The notes under the pieces were generated by a model. It searched no databases. It saw only the letters and a program-made list of their open reading frames with translations, and had not been told where the DNA came from. Below, piece by piece: positions 25,001-35,500 of a stretch of DNA of 64,000 nt. The stretch comes from Atrichornis clamosus (Eukaryota > Chordata > Aves > Passeriformes > Menuridae): NCBI GenBank assembly GCA_013400975.1, contig WBMZ01005357.1, forward strand, positions 94,355 to 158,354, read 5' to 3'. Every line of letters starts with the position of its first letter. The first letter of the stretch is position 1. The translations under genes and the position numbers were made by a program.

Positions 25001-28000
25001 TTTTTCTGTGTAAATCCCCTGTATACCTGCATTGCTGTAAATTTAGCTAGATGGTTAATTTTAGTCTCATAAGTTAAGACTTTTTTTTTCTTTTTCCCCC
25101 CATCCCAATTTTAAACTAAAGTTTCAAGTCTTGAAAATTGCTGTAGAAGCTTCTAACTAAAGACCTTTTTAAAGCTGAGGTGGAAATTAGGACTTTCTCT
25201 TACTTGGTAATTGAGTATTTATGCAGTACTTCAGAATGGTAACAAGTTTTTAAATATTCGCTTGTCTGTTGTTGGGGTTTTTCCATTCAGAGAAATGCTG
25301 TTGAAAAAAACAAGGAATGAATACATCTAGCAGAGTTATTTTCCTAAGGCCTAGTGACCCGGGTCCAACCCCAGCAGCAAGTGTTCCCCACCAAAGAAAC
25401 CTGGTGCAAAGTTTCAGCCATTGCATAAGTCAGCTCATGTATTTACAGAGACCTAAAAGCTGTGAGAGTGAAGGAGATAAGAGTCTAGGGTTTATAGTTT
25501 AGCTGTGATGAACTGAAATGGCTTTTAAATGAGGCTTCTTAAGAACCAGAATTCACAGAATAAAAAGCACTAGATATTATATTACTGTGCCATAATGTTT
25601 CTCAGCTGTGAGCTTTAGATTATCCCAGTTTACTCTCAATCTTAAATCAAATGTTCCTGATCTGCAGCCTGTCTAGCATAAGTCATATCCACAAATAGTG
25701 GCTATTTTTCATACTTCTCAAATGATGAACAGAGCACTCATGAGTTAAAACCACTGACACCTTAGCTGCTGTGGCTGTAACCTTGCCTCGGCATCATTCA
25801 TTTGAGCTTTGGTCACATCCTCTCCTGCAGCACAGCAAGGTATTGCCCTCCTGGTCTCTGTCTAGCTGGTGTGTGACTGCCATCACTCAGTGGCAGATTG
25901 GCTAGGCAGGCAGCAGCTGCTGACCACCACCAAATATTAATTAAAGCAGTACTGAGATAGCAACATCAAGTACTCCTTGTCCTGGCATGCTCTCCTGGCC
26001 CCTGCTTGCCTGTGGTACAGTAATCACAGTGCTTGATGAGCACTCAGAAATGTGATTTCCACAATCTTTGCCTTACCATTCTTGAAGCAGTTACACTTTT
26101 GGTCCCCCAAAAGTCACAGTAAGAAATGCCACAGTTCTATTACATGATCTTTGAAAAATGTAATTCTGTAGTTTTTCATGTTTAAATGCTCCTCCCAGTT
26201 ATTCCATGATATGCCTTCTAATTCCTGTGTTGTAGGATCATGTTTGTCTGCTCACTTCTCATCAACATTGATAGTTGTGCAGACTTCTCCAGAATATTGT
26301 TCCTTCTGAACTTGCAGTTCCCTTAGTCTTGCGTCTCGTTGCCTGGCAGTTGTCTCACACCTTTTGTCAGTCTGCGGTGCCAGGTCCTGGTACGTACTTT
26401 GGAGAGCTGCCGGCTGTGCTGGCAGTGAGGTGTGCAGGGTGCACCGGGACAGGGCTGGGGAGTGACTGGCCCGGCCACTAGGTGTCTGTGTGGGTGTGCG
26501 CTGGCCCGCTCCCTGGCTGCTCCGCCGCTGACGGCCTGCAGGCTCTCAGTCCAAACACGTGTCTCTCTCTTCTTATGCTTTGCTCCACTCCTCTGATTAC
26601 ACTGATTTTCTTGCAGACCCCCTGCTTCTCGTTGGTGTGAGAAAGTTTTCATGTTGGTTTTAGTGCCTTCCACAAATAATGCCTCTTGGATAATTTTTTT
26701 TCTGCCCTCTTCTTATATAGAAGTGTAAACTCTGGCCTCATTTCTTTAAAACATTACTCCTGGTTTTTGAAGGACGTTTTTATTTCCAATAACCTTTTTT
26801 ATTCTGCTTTTTTTTCTTGTATTTTTTGCAATTTTTCTGATTAATGTTCATGTACATCTGTTCAAAACCACTGCTAGGATATTTTTAAACATTTTTGGAT
26901 GCTTTTTACTTTTTATTTGTGTGTTCCTCCATGCTTTGTCTAACCAGATTCCTCTTGCTTTTTATATTATTCTTAAACCAAAGACTTCTGTAGTAGAAGC
27001 CCTTGACTCTTTCTGCTTTCACAAGGGAGCTGATGTTCCAGTAGTTAGCCATGAAAGTTTTTCTAGGCTCTTTGAGCATCCCATCAGCCTGTCTTGTTGT
27101 GTTACTGTCAGAGTTGCCTTAAACTTGTAGTAGTTAAGGTGTGCCTGCGTATGCTGCATTCAGGAGCAAGATTCAGCAGCCTGGACACTGGTGTCCAGCT
27201 GGCCTCCAGCTGCTGCTTCATAGAGATGCCAGTCTCCTGCAAGTGGTGTGTGTCATTCAGTGACCCTGTGTTGGGGACCCTCAGGCACCTGCTGACCACT
27301 CCAAGAACTGTGTAGTGAAGCAGAGCCACTACAAACCAGAAGGTGATATAATTGGGAACTTGCCCAATCTTTTGCTAGAGTAGCTGCCAGGAGAAAGAAT
27401 AGTAAGCCAAAGTAGACTGATCAAAACTAGCAGCTGAGTTGGATGGATCACCTACAGAATTATTTTATATACATGTACTAGTGTAGAAGTGTCTTTTGGT
27501 TCATCTCAGCCAGATTCTCTGTTAAATGAAATGTTTAAGACCTTTTGTTACACAATATGTTGGTAGCACCTGTTCCAGTAGCTACTTCTCTCTGCACTGT
27601 ATCATTGTGACATCTGAAAGTTTGAAGATAAGTGACTTTTAGACCATCAGTGATGTGTCAGCATAATTATGCCTGCAGTTTAGCCATATTTGAAAACGAC
27701 AAAGTGTAGGAATGTACTTCTCTGAAAGCATGGACTACTCTTTAATTGTGTATTTAATGCCCAGAACTCTAGGTGTTGTACTGCTAAGTTAGACGTATAA
27801 ACTGTGAAATATAACTTCCTCTTGCCTACAGGAGAGTTAATGACAGTTGCTCGATGGATGAGGGAATTTATCGCACAGCATCCAGACTACAAGCAAGATA
27901 GTGTGATAACTGATGAAATTAATTACAGCCTTATTTGGAGATGTAACCAAATCGCACAAGGCCAGGCAGAGTGTCCTGAACTATTGGGGGTAGGATTTAA

Positions 28001-28037
28001 TAAGAAACAAAGTGGAAACAAAACTGACTCTTTGTAA
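6909..28037 (+). CDS. GCLC: Glutamate-cysteine ligase catalytic subunit, exons 2-16 (5' partial)
   Basis: GCLC joins L-glutamate and L-cysteine using ATP to make gamma-glutamylcysteine, the rate-limiting step of cytosolic glutathione synthesis. It works with the modifier subunit GCLM. Exons placed by splice sites and reading frame: 6909-7021, 7827-8009, 10586-10699, 11450-11508, 11596-11732, 17407-17481, 18363-18479, 19301-19439, 19969-20081, 20757-20849, 21593-21697, 23805-23886, 23983-24086, 24179-24299, 27832-28037. They total 1761 bases (586 codons plus stop) with every junction in frame. Adding the missing exon 1 (about 50 residues) gives about 636, against 637 in human. Recognisable landmarks are [30 protein letters not shown] (human Cys248/Cys249) and DTRC (human Cys553, implicated in GCLM pairing). 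One residue is gained in exon 6 and two are lost at the C-terminus relative to human. Short introns not listed separately hold no recognised repeats. All junctions are GT-AG. Recognition is from memory of the family, not a search. Confidence 0.97.
7827..8009 (+). CDS. GCLC: GCLC exon 3
   Basis: Encodes [16 protein letters not shown] onward, about human residues 88-149. It carries the glutamates equivalent to human Glu96 and Glu103 and the RKR motif containing human Arg127. Acceptor ttatag, donor gtgaga. The junction splits an Arg codon after two bases. Confidence 0.96.
8010..10585. other. GCLC intron 3
   Basis: About 2.6 kb of AT-rich intron. Short TG/CA-rich stretch near 9395-9435 and an A-run near 10444-10454. 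No transposable element or other exon recognised. Confidence 0.6.
10586..10699 (+). CDS. GCLC: GCLC exon 4
   Basis: Encodes [11 protein letters not shown] and [16 protein letters not shown], about human residues 149-187. Acceptor acatag, donor gtaaga. The last codon is split after two bases. Confidence 0.95.
11450..11508 (+). CDS. GCLC: GCLC exon 5
   Basis: A 59-base exon encoding [19 protein letters not shown], about human residues 187-207. Acceptor ttgtag, donor gtgagt. It is separated from exon 6 by an intron of only 87 bases. Confidence 0.95.
11596..11732 (+). CDS. GCLC: GCLC exon 6
   Basis: Encodes [16 protein letters not shown] through [10 protein letters not shown], about human residues 207-251. 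It contains the adjacent cysteines equivalent to human Cys248 and Cys249. The acidic stretch after VETFP is one residue longer than in human. Acceptor tgcag, donor gtaaag, phase 0. Confidence 0.96.
12489..13051 (+). mobile_element. Second LTR inserted inside the first, with near-perfect 5-bp target duplication
   Basis: Starts TATTGTGGTTTAAACCC, a decayed TGTCATGGTTTAACCCC, and ends ggagccaggaca. Inside are ccatatggtatgggatatcc and the 3' block tgttatcaacattattctca. Flanks are AGGAA (12484-12488) and AGGAC (13052-13056), one mismatch in five. A 5-bp duplication suits a class III (ERVL-like) or class I element. The length of 563 bp suits a complete solo LTR. Confidence 0.85.
13415..14196 (+). 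mobile_element. CR1 LINE, 3' part, inserted in the antisense LTR
   Basis: Reads gttgacctgctggagggtag, then cctggacaggctggat, through gaagaatttcttcacag, cattggaatggactgcccag and ggacttggtgatctcagagg, ending tttaattgattctgtg. This is the reverse-transcriptase 3' region plus 3'UTR of CR1. Reading frames are broken by stops, so it is inactive. It interrupts the LTR between gagtgatctc and ctctcactgtcat. Confidence 0.9.
14265..14265. other. Single-N join with duplicated flanks
   Basis: A lone N separates two copies of the same stretch: ttccattacat...ctgtctagctgagg before it and ccttccattacattccctgt...agctgagg after it. Probably an assembly join in which overlapping ends were not merged. Confidence 0.8.
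14357..17406. other. GCLC intron 6, downstream of nested repeats
   Basis: Unique-looking AT-rich intron. T-run at about 16154-16167. No other repeat family or exon recognised before the exon 7 acceptor. Confidence 0.55.
17407..17481 (+). CDS. GCLC: GCLC exon 7
   Basis: Encodes [20 protein letters not shown] through CPIV, about human residues 252-276. Both boundaries are phase 0, with acceptor caacag and donor gtaagt. It follows the longest mapped intron, which is inflated by nested repeats. Confidence 0.96.
18363..18479 (+). CDS. GCLC: GCLC exon 8
   Basis: Encodes [20 protein letters not shown] through [11 protein letters not shown], about human residues 277-315. It is 39 whole codons, phase 0 at both ends, with acceptor ttttag and donor gtaagt. 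This is one of the most conserved blocks of the enzyme. Confidence 0.97.
19301..19439 (+). CDS. GCLC: GCLC exon 9
   Basis: Encodes [20 protein letters not shown] through the IKEG segment, about human residues 316-362. Acceptor tatatag, donor gtaagt. It ends one base into a Gly codon completed by exon 10. Confidence 0.96.
19969..20081 (+). CDS. GCLC: GCLC exon 10
   Basis: Encodes [20 protein letters not shown] through [10 protein letters not shown], about human residues 362-399. Acceptor ttgtag. The donor GAG|gttatg departs from the vertebrate consensus after the invariant GT. The frame stays open into the intron, but the next aligned exon demands a splice exactly here. Confidence 0.94.
20106..20146. 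repeat. AT-rich microsatellite just after GCLC exon 10
   Basis: A mixed (TA)n and TTATAT stretch beginning about 25 bases after the exon 10 donor. Low-complexity, no further function implied. Confidence 0.7.
20757..20849 (+). CDS. GCLC: GCLC exon 11
   Basis: Encodes [20 protein letters not shown] through VEFRPME, about human residues 400-430. The proline run includes the position of human Pro414. Acceptor ttgcag, donor gtaagg, phase 0 at both ends. Confidence 0.97.
21593..21697 (+). CDS. GCLC: GCLC exon 12
   Basis: Encodes [20 protein letters not shown] through LIPLSK, about human residues 431-465. It is 35 whole codons, with acceptor gtctag and donor gtaggt. Confidence 0.97.
21698..23804. 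other. GCLC intron 12
   Basis: About 2.1 kb. I see no repeat family, structural RNA or exon here. Confidence 0.55.
23805..23886 (+). CDS. GCLC: GCLC exon 13
   Basis: Encodes [20 protein letters not shown] through KDICK, about human residues 466-493. Acceptor gccag, donor gtatca. The intron to exon 14 is only 96 bases. Confidence 0.95.
23983..24086 (+). CDS. GCLC: GCLC exon 14
   Basis: Encodes GNAVVDGCG, a variable stretch ([10 protein letters not shown]), then [15 protein letters not shown], about human residues 493-527. Acceptor tgaag, donor gtcata; both are weak, but the frame is continuous with its neighbours. The following intron is 92 bases. Confidence 0.93.
24179..24299 (+). CDS. GCLC: GCLC exon 15
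   Basis: Encodes [20 protein letters not shown] through LIKKRAS, about human residues 528-568. It includes DTRC, whose cysteine equals human Cys553. Acceptor cacag, donor gtatgt. Confidence 0.96.
24300..27831. other. GCLC intron 15
   Basis: About 3.5 kb. A GC-richer patch with several CpGs lies at about 26380-26540 in an otherwise AT-rich intron. No repeat family or exon recognised. Confidence 0.5.
27832..28037 (+). CDS. GCLC: GCLC exon 16 (terminal coding exon)
   Basis: Encodes [13 protein letters not shown] through KTDSL and ends at TAA 28035-28037, about human residues 568-637. The C-terminal tail is two residues shorter than human. The human ELCECPELL segment reads GQAECPELL here, so one of its two cysteines is absent. 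Acceptor ctacag. Confidence 0.96.
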
Positions 28038-29208
28038 TGAATGAGTGAATGCTTCTTAAGTAATAAAAAGTTTAAGCCTTTTAGCAAAGCACTAGCAAAA
28101 ATACTGTGAATCTGGTACAGTTTCATGGTGTGAAGACCAAAACAGGGATACTGCACTATAAAATGGGCCAATCTGCCTAAATATTCATTTAAGGCATTCT
28201 AAAATAGGCATATTCTTATTGTTAAGGTTTATACAATATACATGTAAATACTAAAATATTTTTATGATTAACATCAATGTATTTTAATAACATTGTAACT
28301 AAAGTTATTGTGAATTAGCTTGTAACTTTTTTATGCTTATTAAAGAAAGAAAATTGTCCTGAACAGCTTTGTAAATGTAATGGTACTTGTATATTATATG
28401 CATTCCAGTTACTGAATGTTTACTGTAATTTTTTTAACCTGGAATGTGCTAAGTAATTTACCATATTGTTAAAGAAAAAACAAAATCCTTCTGGATCTAC
28501 CTGAATCACAGATACTTCTTCCTTTCATTTGGGTTTTGAAAGTATGTAGGAACAGACAAATACATGTGCATCCCAGTTGTTAATCTTTACAGCAGTTTCT
28601 CAGTTGCCACAAGACCTGCATCCACTGGTAAACTGTAAAACTCGGAGGAACAGATCTGTCTTTATTCAGATAATTCAAGTCAGTCTGACTGCAGATGCAT
28701 CATTATTTTCTTCCCCTATGAAATAAAACTGTATTCTGTCTCAGTTCAGAAATCTGCCCAATGATTTCACAAAAAAGTAGTAACGGGAGGTGTGGTGAAA
28801 CAGAGGAGGAAAAGAGAGCTGGACATAAAGCTCTCTTCACCAAGGAACTAGAGACACGTGCTCTGAACTTCAGCATTCCTTTACTGCTCTTTCTTCCACA
28901 TTGCTGATGTTCCCATAGTCAACAATGACTGCGGCACAAACCAGACTCCTGTCCATTCTTCCTAAAGGTTGAGTTTCTCATTTTGTCATTTTGTTCATTA
29001 TTATAAATATTTTTGTCAGCATGTTTATTTCTTATAAGGTAATTTATGTAGGTGGCTGAGAGTACCTACATAGCTGTAGTTACAGACAACTTAATGCCCT
29101 CTAGAAAATAGTTATAAAGAGAAATTTTGGAATGCACTAATCCTTTGAATTGGAAGCTGGTGCTGGGAGTGACTGTAAAGTATTTAAAATTTAGCCATTG
29201 CAACTGTA

Positions 29209-29214
29209 AATAAA
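29209..29214 (+). terminator. GCLC: Candidate polyadenylation signal AATAAA
   Basis: A canonical hexamer about 1.17 kb after the stop. It overlaps a TGTAAATA Pumilio-type motif at 29205-29212. The downstream sequence is only moderately GT-rich. Confidence 0.4.
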
Positions 29215-29438
29215 GCAAACTTAAGGGGCCTTTCTGATTTAGCTTCTTAACTGATTTCTAGGAGTGAATTGCATTATGGGTAGATGATGCAAATCTTAAT
29301 GCAAGCATATATAAGTACCTAAGGTGTAATGATTTTTTTTAAAACAACTAATGGATAAACTGCAATGAGGAGGTGCACTAAGAAGAAGCTTTTATGTACT
29401 GAATTAGACTGTTCTGTGTTCACAGGTGTGCTTTAGAG

Positions 29439-29444
29439 AATAAA
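29439..29444 (+). terminator. GCLC: Candidate distal polyadenylation signal AATAAA
   Basis: A canonical hexamer about 1.4 kb after the stop. It is followed within 30 bases by a T-rich then GT-rich stretch (agtggtgaatttgtttt), the usual downstream element layout. Confidence 0.4.
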
Positions 29445-31924
29445 AAGAATGCTCTTTTTCTGCAGTGGTGAATTTGTTTTAATTAAGATGTAGGCATATG
29501 CTAATTTAGTTTCTGTAATAAGGAAATAAAAATAAAATTTGCAGTATGTGTTGGTCACTTGCATGACTTGGACCCACATTTTCAGATTCAAAAAAGGAGG
29601 AGTTATGTACCTGGCAAGTACAACCCACCCAGACTCACCTTGTTCACAGTGGAGCTTCTCAGGACTAATGGTAAATGATCTGCTACTCTGCAGAGAAGTC
29701 CTTGCCACTGTCAAGGTGGCATCTGTCTGATTGCACAGCATGAGCCACTATGCTTGGAGGACTCCTAAAAATAGTTGGAAGGCATTCCTGCTGGTACTGC
29801 ATCAATACATGGCTTTATTCCCTTTCAGCTGACACTAAACCACCTTTCTGGCCTGAAGTGTGTCCTGTAAGTGAGGGAGCATTTTGTCATGATGCCCTAA
29901 AAGTTGTGGCTGGAGGTTTCCCTTGCGACTTCTTGTGTCCGTGTTTCCAGAAGGGATGAGTGAGATCAAACACAGAGCTGCTTTGAGACATCCATAGTTG
30001 CAGTGTCTAAGCAGCTTACATTCACCAGATGAAGAGTTATGGCCTGTGCTCCAGCCTGTTCTCTGCAATGTGGTGAAGGCTCTCACAAGGCAAACCAGAG
30101 TTGCTGCAAGGGAAGGGGGCAAGCTTTTATAACTGAGAGGTGGCTCTGTTGGTAGAGAAGCAAACCCTAGGCCCAGCCTCCAGCTCTGGCTGACCTTTTG
30201 CAGAGAGCATGGGAAACTCACTTGGGCTATGAATTCAGGATTTTTGGACCTGCAGTCATGAAGTGCTTTCATGGAAGTAATGACCTTTCCAACAGTCACA
30301 TGGGCAAAGGGAGGGGAAGACACATCAGGCACTTGATGTGAAGTGTGATTGATTCCTTGCCCAAAGACTTTAGTCCACTCAGTTTTCAGCTAGAAGATCC
30401 TGTTGTGATTTCCAGAGGTCTCGATGCTCTGAACAGTACTCTGATGCCAGTTTTCTCATGAGTCAGACTAATGTACAAGTATTTCTGGATTATTTTAGCC
30501 ATGCTTTTATCATGGCCTACCTCCTTAAAAATCCTTTTGTGTGTGCTTGGAGCTCTGCAAGCAGCTTGCCTTTCCAGGAATGGTGCAGCAAGAGCTTCAC
30601 ACAATAATTTGGTCCTGTAAAAGCAACCTGACCTGCTGTGAAACAAGCATCATGTAGCTCGTGGAAGGTGTACTGAAGTTTCTTGAAAAATAACCTCATC
30701 TTTTACTTGCAGTTATTTGGGGGACTTTTTACTATCTTTAAGTGGAGTATATTTGGTGCACTGATGTAGTTTGCGAATTGGAGAGACACCTCCTGCTACG
30801 CATGGAACTCATCACAGGAGTGGTAACAGCTGAGGTTACTGCAGCAGTTACCTGGATAGTATAAACTGGGTTTCAGCAGGAACGAATTTCTGCAATCCTT
30901 TTCCAAGAGCCAGGGACAGAGTGGGAAACAGTGATGGCCTTGCTGCTGGGCAAGCCCTGCTCAGCAACAGCCCCAGCCTGGTGGGTCACTGACACTGTTT
31001 TAGCCACAAGTGCAAAGCAGAGCACCATGCAGGCTGCTGGAAGGGGAGGAAAGGAGAGAGGAGGAGGAAACCATGAACTTAGTCTAGCAGAGGTGGTGCA
31101 AGGATTTGGTGCTGGATGGGACTGGCTGTGATGGGAGCCAGAGCTGCTTAAAACTCAGAGATAGAGCTCCAGGGGCTGCAGATGGCAAATTTAGGGCAGT
31201 AATCCACAACAAGAGCACAAATCTCAGAATCAGGTTTGGGTCCAGCCTCTTTGCCCTGCTCATACAGTGCTCCTTGTACATAGTTATGACTGCAATGGGG
31301 ATTTTAATTGCTTTTTTTTGTCACTTCATTGAGGAAAAAAATAAAATGTTATCTGTACCTTCTTTTGAAGTTCACAACAATTCGTGTGTATACTGGGTAA
31401 AACAACTTGGTGAATCTCAAATCCTTGTGAGTGCCACAGCATAGCTTTTCCTGATGGCTGCAGGCCAGTATCGAGATCTCCCTGGGTTGTGACGTGTGGG
31501 TGCTTGCCCTTGGTGCATCTTGGCAGCGCTTCCTGCAGCTGTTGAGCAAAGCCCTAGAGATGGCAGCAGCAGAACTCAAACCTCTCCCTGCCAGTGGGGC
31601 TAAAACCCACAGATTTCTGCTCTACTCTGCTCTTCCACAGTCTTGAAATTTAATGTAAATTACAATGTTTGTATTAAAAGCAAGGTGCAGCTTCTTGTTC
31701 CAAGCTTCTGGTCCCAAACTTTCCTCCTTTTCTGCTACATGTAGTTGCATGAAATATAAATGCCCTGGTGTGCCTCAGCAAATTTATGTCCCCTCCTCTC
31801 AGGGGCAATTTCTTTGTTTATCTCTGACCTTGAGAACAGCAGCACATACACCAGTATAGCTCCAATGACCTTGAGTGCACACTAGGAAGACAGTGACACC
31901 CCCCAACTCATGGGCTTGTAGCAG
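29445..31924. other. Intergenic, nothing recognised
   Basis: Open frames here are short and none resembles a protein I know. No LTR or CR1 landmarks seen. Confidence 0.5.
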
Positions 31925-32586
31925 CACATTAAAAATTAATTTATCACCAAAGCAGAGTAGGGTAATGAGAAATAATAACCAAATCTTAAAACTGACTGCT
32001 CCAGCATGGGTTGCCTGTGGGGTCACAAGTCCTGCCAGCAAACCTGCTCCAGCCTGGGCTCCTCTCTCCACAGGGTCACAGGTCCTGCCAGGAGCCTGCT
32101 CCATTGTGCACTTCTCACAGGATCACAGCCTCCTTTGGACATCCATCTGCTTCACTGTGGGGTCTTCCAGGGGCTGCAGGTGGATCTCTGCTCCCCCGTG
32201 GGCCTCCATGGGCTGCAGGGGCACAGCTGCCTCACCATGGCCTTCACCACGGGCTGCAGGAGAATCTCTGCTCCAGCCCCTGGAGTGCCTCCTTCCCCTC
32301 CTTCTGCACTGACCTTGGTGTCTGCAGAGCTGTTCCTCTCGCATATTCTCACTCCCCTCTTCCAGCTGAGTGCTGTTGTGCAGTTCTTTCCCTGCTTCTT
32401 AATTATATTATCCCAGGGGCGCTACCACTGTTGCTGCTGGGCCCAGCCTTGGCCAGCAGTGGGTCCATCTTGGAGCCAGCTGGCGTGCATTGGCTCTGTC
32501 GCACGTGAGGGAAGCTCCCAGCATCGGACAAAAGCCACCCCTGGAGCCCCCCCAGTACCAAAACCTGGCCATGTAAACCCAATACA
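31925..32586 (+). mobile_element. Long LTR copy with internal deletion
   Basis: Same family as the outer LTR at 11904-14356, in the opposite orientation. It opens inside the family at aattaatttatcacc and gagtagggtaatgagaaata, then jumps directly to the ctgctccagcatggg repeat block. It continues to ccccagtaccaaaacctgg and ends aacccaataca at 32586. The 5' end and a middle segment are missing compared with the other copy. Long open frames on both strands here are by-products of its GC-rich internal repeats. Confidence 0.8.
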
Positions 32587-35500
32587 CTGTTCCCTGGAAT
32601 AAGGTTCCCTCAGAAATGGGAAACTCCTTCTTGTGATATTCTCCTAGATAGGTAAGGCTTTGCAGGCTACAGTGCTCTCAGCCCATTCCCTCTCAAATAT
32701 GAAATTCACTCTGTGCAGCAGTGGGAGCAGTAAGTAAATGCAAGTTTCTACAGTTTGTGTAGCTGTGTGTCCCAGACATTCTCTCCTCCCACTGCTTTGC
32801 CTGCAGCCCACAGTTCTGCTCAGGCATGAGAGCCTTGGTGTGAGCACATTTCCAAATACAAGCTCACCTGGTTTCTGGTAGGACTTTATCAAATATTTAT
32901 TCCAACTATATTGGCAAATTGTATTGGAGATTGTTTCCTGAAAATGTCCCTGATTTATTTTATTTGCACCCTCCCAACTAGGTTGTGTAAACTAGGGGAG
33001 TGTAAAGGCTGTAAGGTGGGTAGCCCTGAACCCTCAGAGCTGCAGGCAGCACTGCTGAGCCACACTCCACTTTTGGGTGTTTCTGGGTCCTTCTTGCTGA
33101 GATACCACTATCCTGAACAGAAATAATGAGGTTTCCACTAGCACCATACCTGGCTGGAGCCGCTGGCAGATTCCAGGTGCTGGCAGCAGCCCCACAGAGT
33201 GCCCTGCAGCTGTGGTGAGTCCTGCTGCCTGCACTGCTTGTCCTGCAGTCCCTGCTCCAAGGGCTTAGAGATGGGAGTGGCAGCATCTTGTCTACCTTTG
33301 AACAAAGCAACGTCTTTCCAGAAGAAAAGCGTAACTGTCTGTTAATTCTGGCTACAAATTGAACAACTGGGCGAGATACTATGGCTTATGCTAAGGAATA
33401 AATAGCTGTAAATTCTTTTCTCAGTCTTAGAAAACAATGTTAATTTAGCCATTGAATTTAGTTATGTATCTCAAAGTTACTCTAAGTAACTTTGTTACTC
33501 AAAGTCCAAAATCTACCCCTGTGACATGACACAAAGGGAAAACTAAAATCATGCTGACAGTGAGAAGGTAAAAAGTAAATTTTCCTTCACTTCCTAGTGA
33601 AGAAAAGTTAAGGTAATACCCAGAGCCACATTGTGCTCAAAAAAAAAAGTGTTTGTGCAAGATGGCTCCTCATCATTGACTTCTAAGAGTTTGTGCTCTG
33701 GCCAGAAAAATTAGAGTTTATAAAATATTTAAGCAACAACAATTGTTCTTACTCTGGGAAAAAGTCCAAGCTCCTATTAAATGCAATTAAATCAAAAGTA
33801 AGCAGATTTTTATCTGATGTACAGGAGAGGGTACAGATTTTGATGCAAGATCTTGAAGAGTGACTTACTATCAGTGCCTTGACTACAGCCTGTCTGTGTG
33901 GCAGCGAGGAGTCACTTGGTGTGTGTTGCTTTGTCAGGTCATATTCAGAAGTGGTGGCTGGGGGCAGTGAGTAGCAAAGCATGAAGGAGATATTACTATC
34001 TCAGGTCCCATTTCTCCCTGTTCTTTGATTTGCCCTGAGGAACAATCTGTGCCAAGATGACCTCAAGCTCTCCAGCATTTTTCAGTTAGGTTTCTTCTTT
34101 CCCTTCAACCATTTTCTAGGTTGGATTACATGCCTTCCAGTCTGTTCCCATCCATGCATGCACAGGCAGAGCTGGACATCTAATCCTTGCCAGCTTACTC
34201 ACAACATGGGCATTCAGAGGCCAAGAACTTAGAGTGTTTTTCTTGGCACTGTAAGGGACTGGGACTCCTTGCCCAGAGACTGTCACACAGCTGCCTAATG
34301 AAAAACAGGAAAGCCTTCCAGCAAAAAAAAACCCTCTCTGCTGAGGAGAATCAAGGCTTGGCATCATCCACATTTCCTACCTTTCATCCCACTCTGCACT
34401 CTCCTGTGTGTTACTAATCCCACTGGCATCAGCTACAGGCATCTGATTTTAAAGAGCAGTAGGACAGAGGATGGCATGGGATGCTACTGGAGGCAGGCCA
34501 AGCTGGCAGCCAGCTCTCCAGACCCCCCAGACTGTGCAGAGCAGGAGATGTGGCTGTTGTACTCTGTCTCAGACACTAACTGGACCACTGAGCACAAACC
34601 ACTTCTGCCTGTAATTTCTTACCCCGGCAGGGTGAACCAGAGCAATGCAATATAAACTCTGATGTGATCCCTGGGATTCAGAAGCGTGACCATCGCCAGC
34701 AAAATGAAATAACCTGGGCACAGAGAGAGGAAAACCAGTCAGGGTCCTCGCTGGGGTGTGCTCATTGCAGGGGGATGAGGTCAGATGAAGCTTATTGCTA
34801 AGCCCAGGGCCAGCCCTAGGTGTCCTCCTAAGATAAGAGGCACTGCAGTGAGCTGGGAGAGAAAAACAGCTGTTCTCAGGGGAATAAAGGGGAAAAGGAG
34901 CCAGGCCCACAGCAGTATTCCAAGTCTAAATCCTCTGTGGATTTATGCCCAAGTTGCTACTCGTGGGCTTAGCCCATGAACTCACGTCGCGGTGTCCCGG
35001 TGGGGTCACTCAGCAGAGCAGCCACGGTGATTCCACTCCGTCCCTGCTGCGTTCTCACTGGGAAGGCAGCTGAAGCCACTGGTAGGGCTGCCCAGGACAC
35101 CCCAGCTGGGCGCTCTCCAGGCAGATGTGCTGTTTAGATGCCCTACAAGCAGGGCAGACCCTCTGTGTGTTTTTAAAGGGCACTCCATGGCACAGGCTGG
35201 AAAATAGACCAGCCTGTCCCTTTCCAGCATTTGGCTCAGCCACACAATTGCTGAGAGCAAAACTTCCATGGTCTGAATTAAAATGTGTAACATCCCAGTG
35301 CTTCCGGACATGACACATCCTGAATAAGCATGTGAGGTGAAGAGGTGAATTCCCCTTTCAAATGCAGTTAGCTCTTGCTCTTAAAATAATCATTTCTAGA
35401 CAACAAACTTCAGTCACTGTTTTAAAAAAATCTGTCCAGGCCTCCTCAGAGAAAGGCAGAAACCAACATATTTCAGATTTTTTCTTTTTCCCTTTACTTC

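Larger units (their letters stand above)
28038..29444 (+). other. GCLC: GCLC 3' untranslated region (approximate end)
   Basis: AT-rich sequence after the stop codon. AATAAA hexamers lie at 28062-28067, 28722-28727, 29209-29214 and 29439-29444. The first is too close to the stop to be the main site. The later ones give a 0.7-1.4 kb UTR, reasonable for this gene. Two matches to the Pumilio motif TGTAAATA lie at 28243-28250 and 29205-29212. An ATTTA-type AU element is near 28187. The true end cannot be chosen from sequence alone. Confidence 0.6.

Noticed and set aside
32006..32602. 198-codon and overlapping open frames on both strands
   Set aside because: They lie wholly in the GC-rich internal repeats of an LTR. 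The translations are low-complexity LTR by-products.
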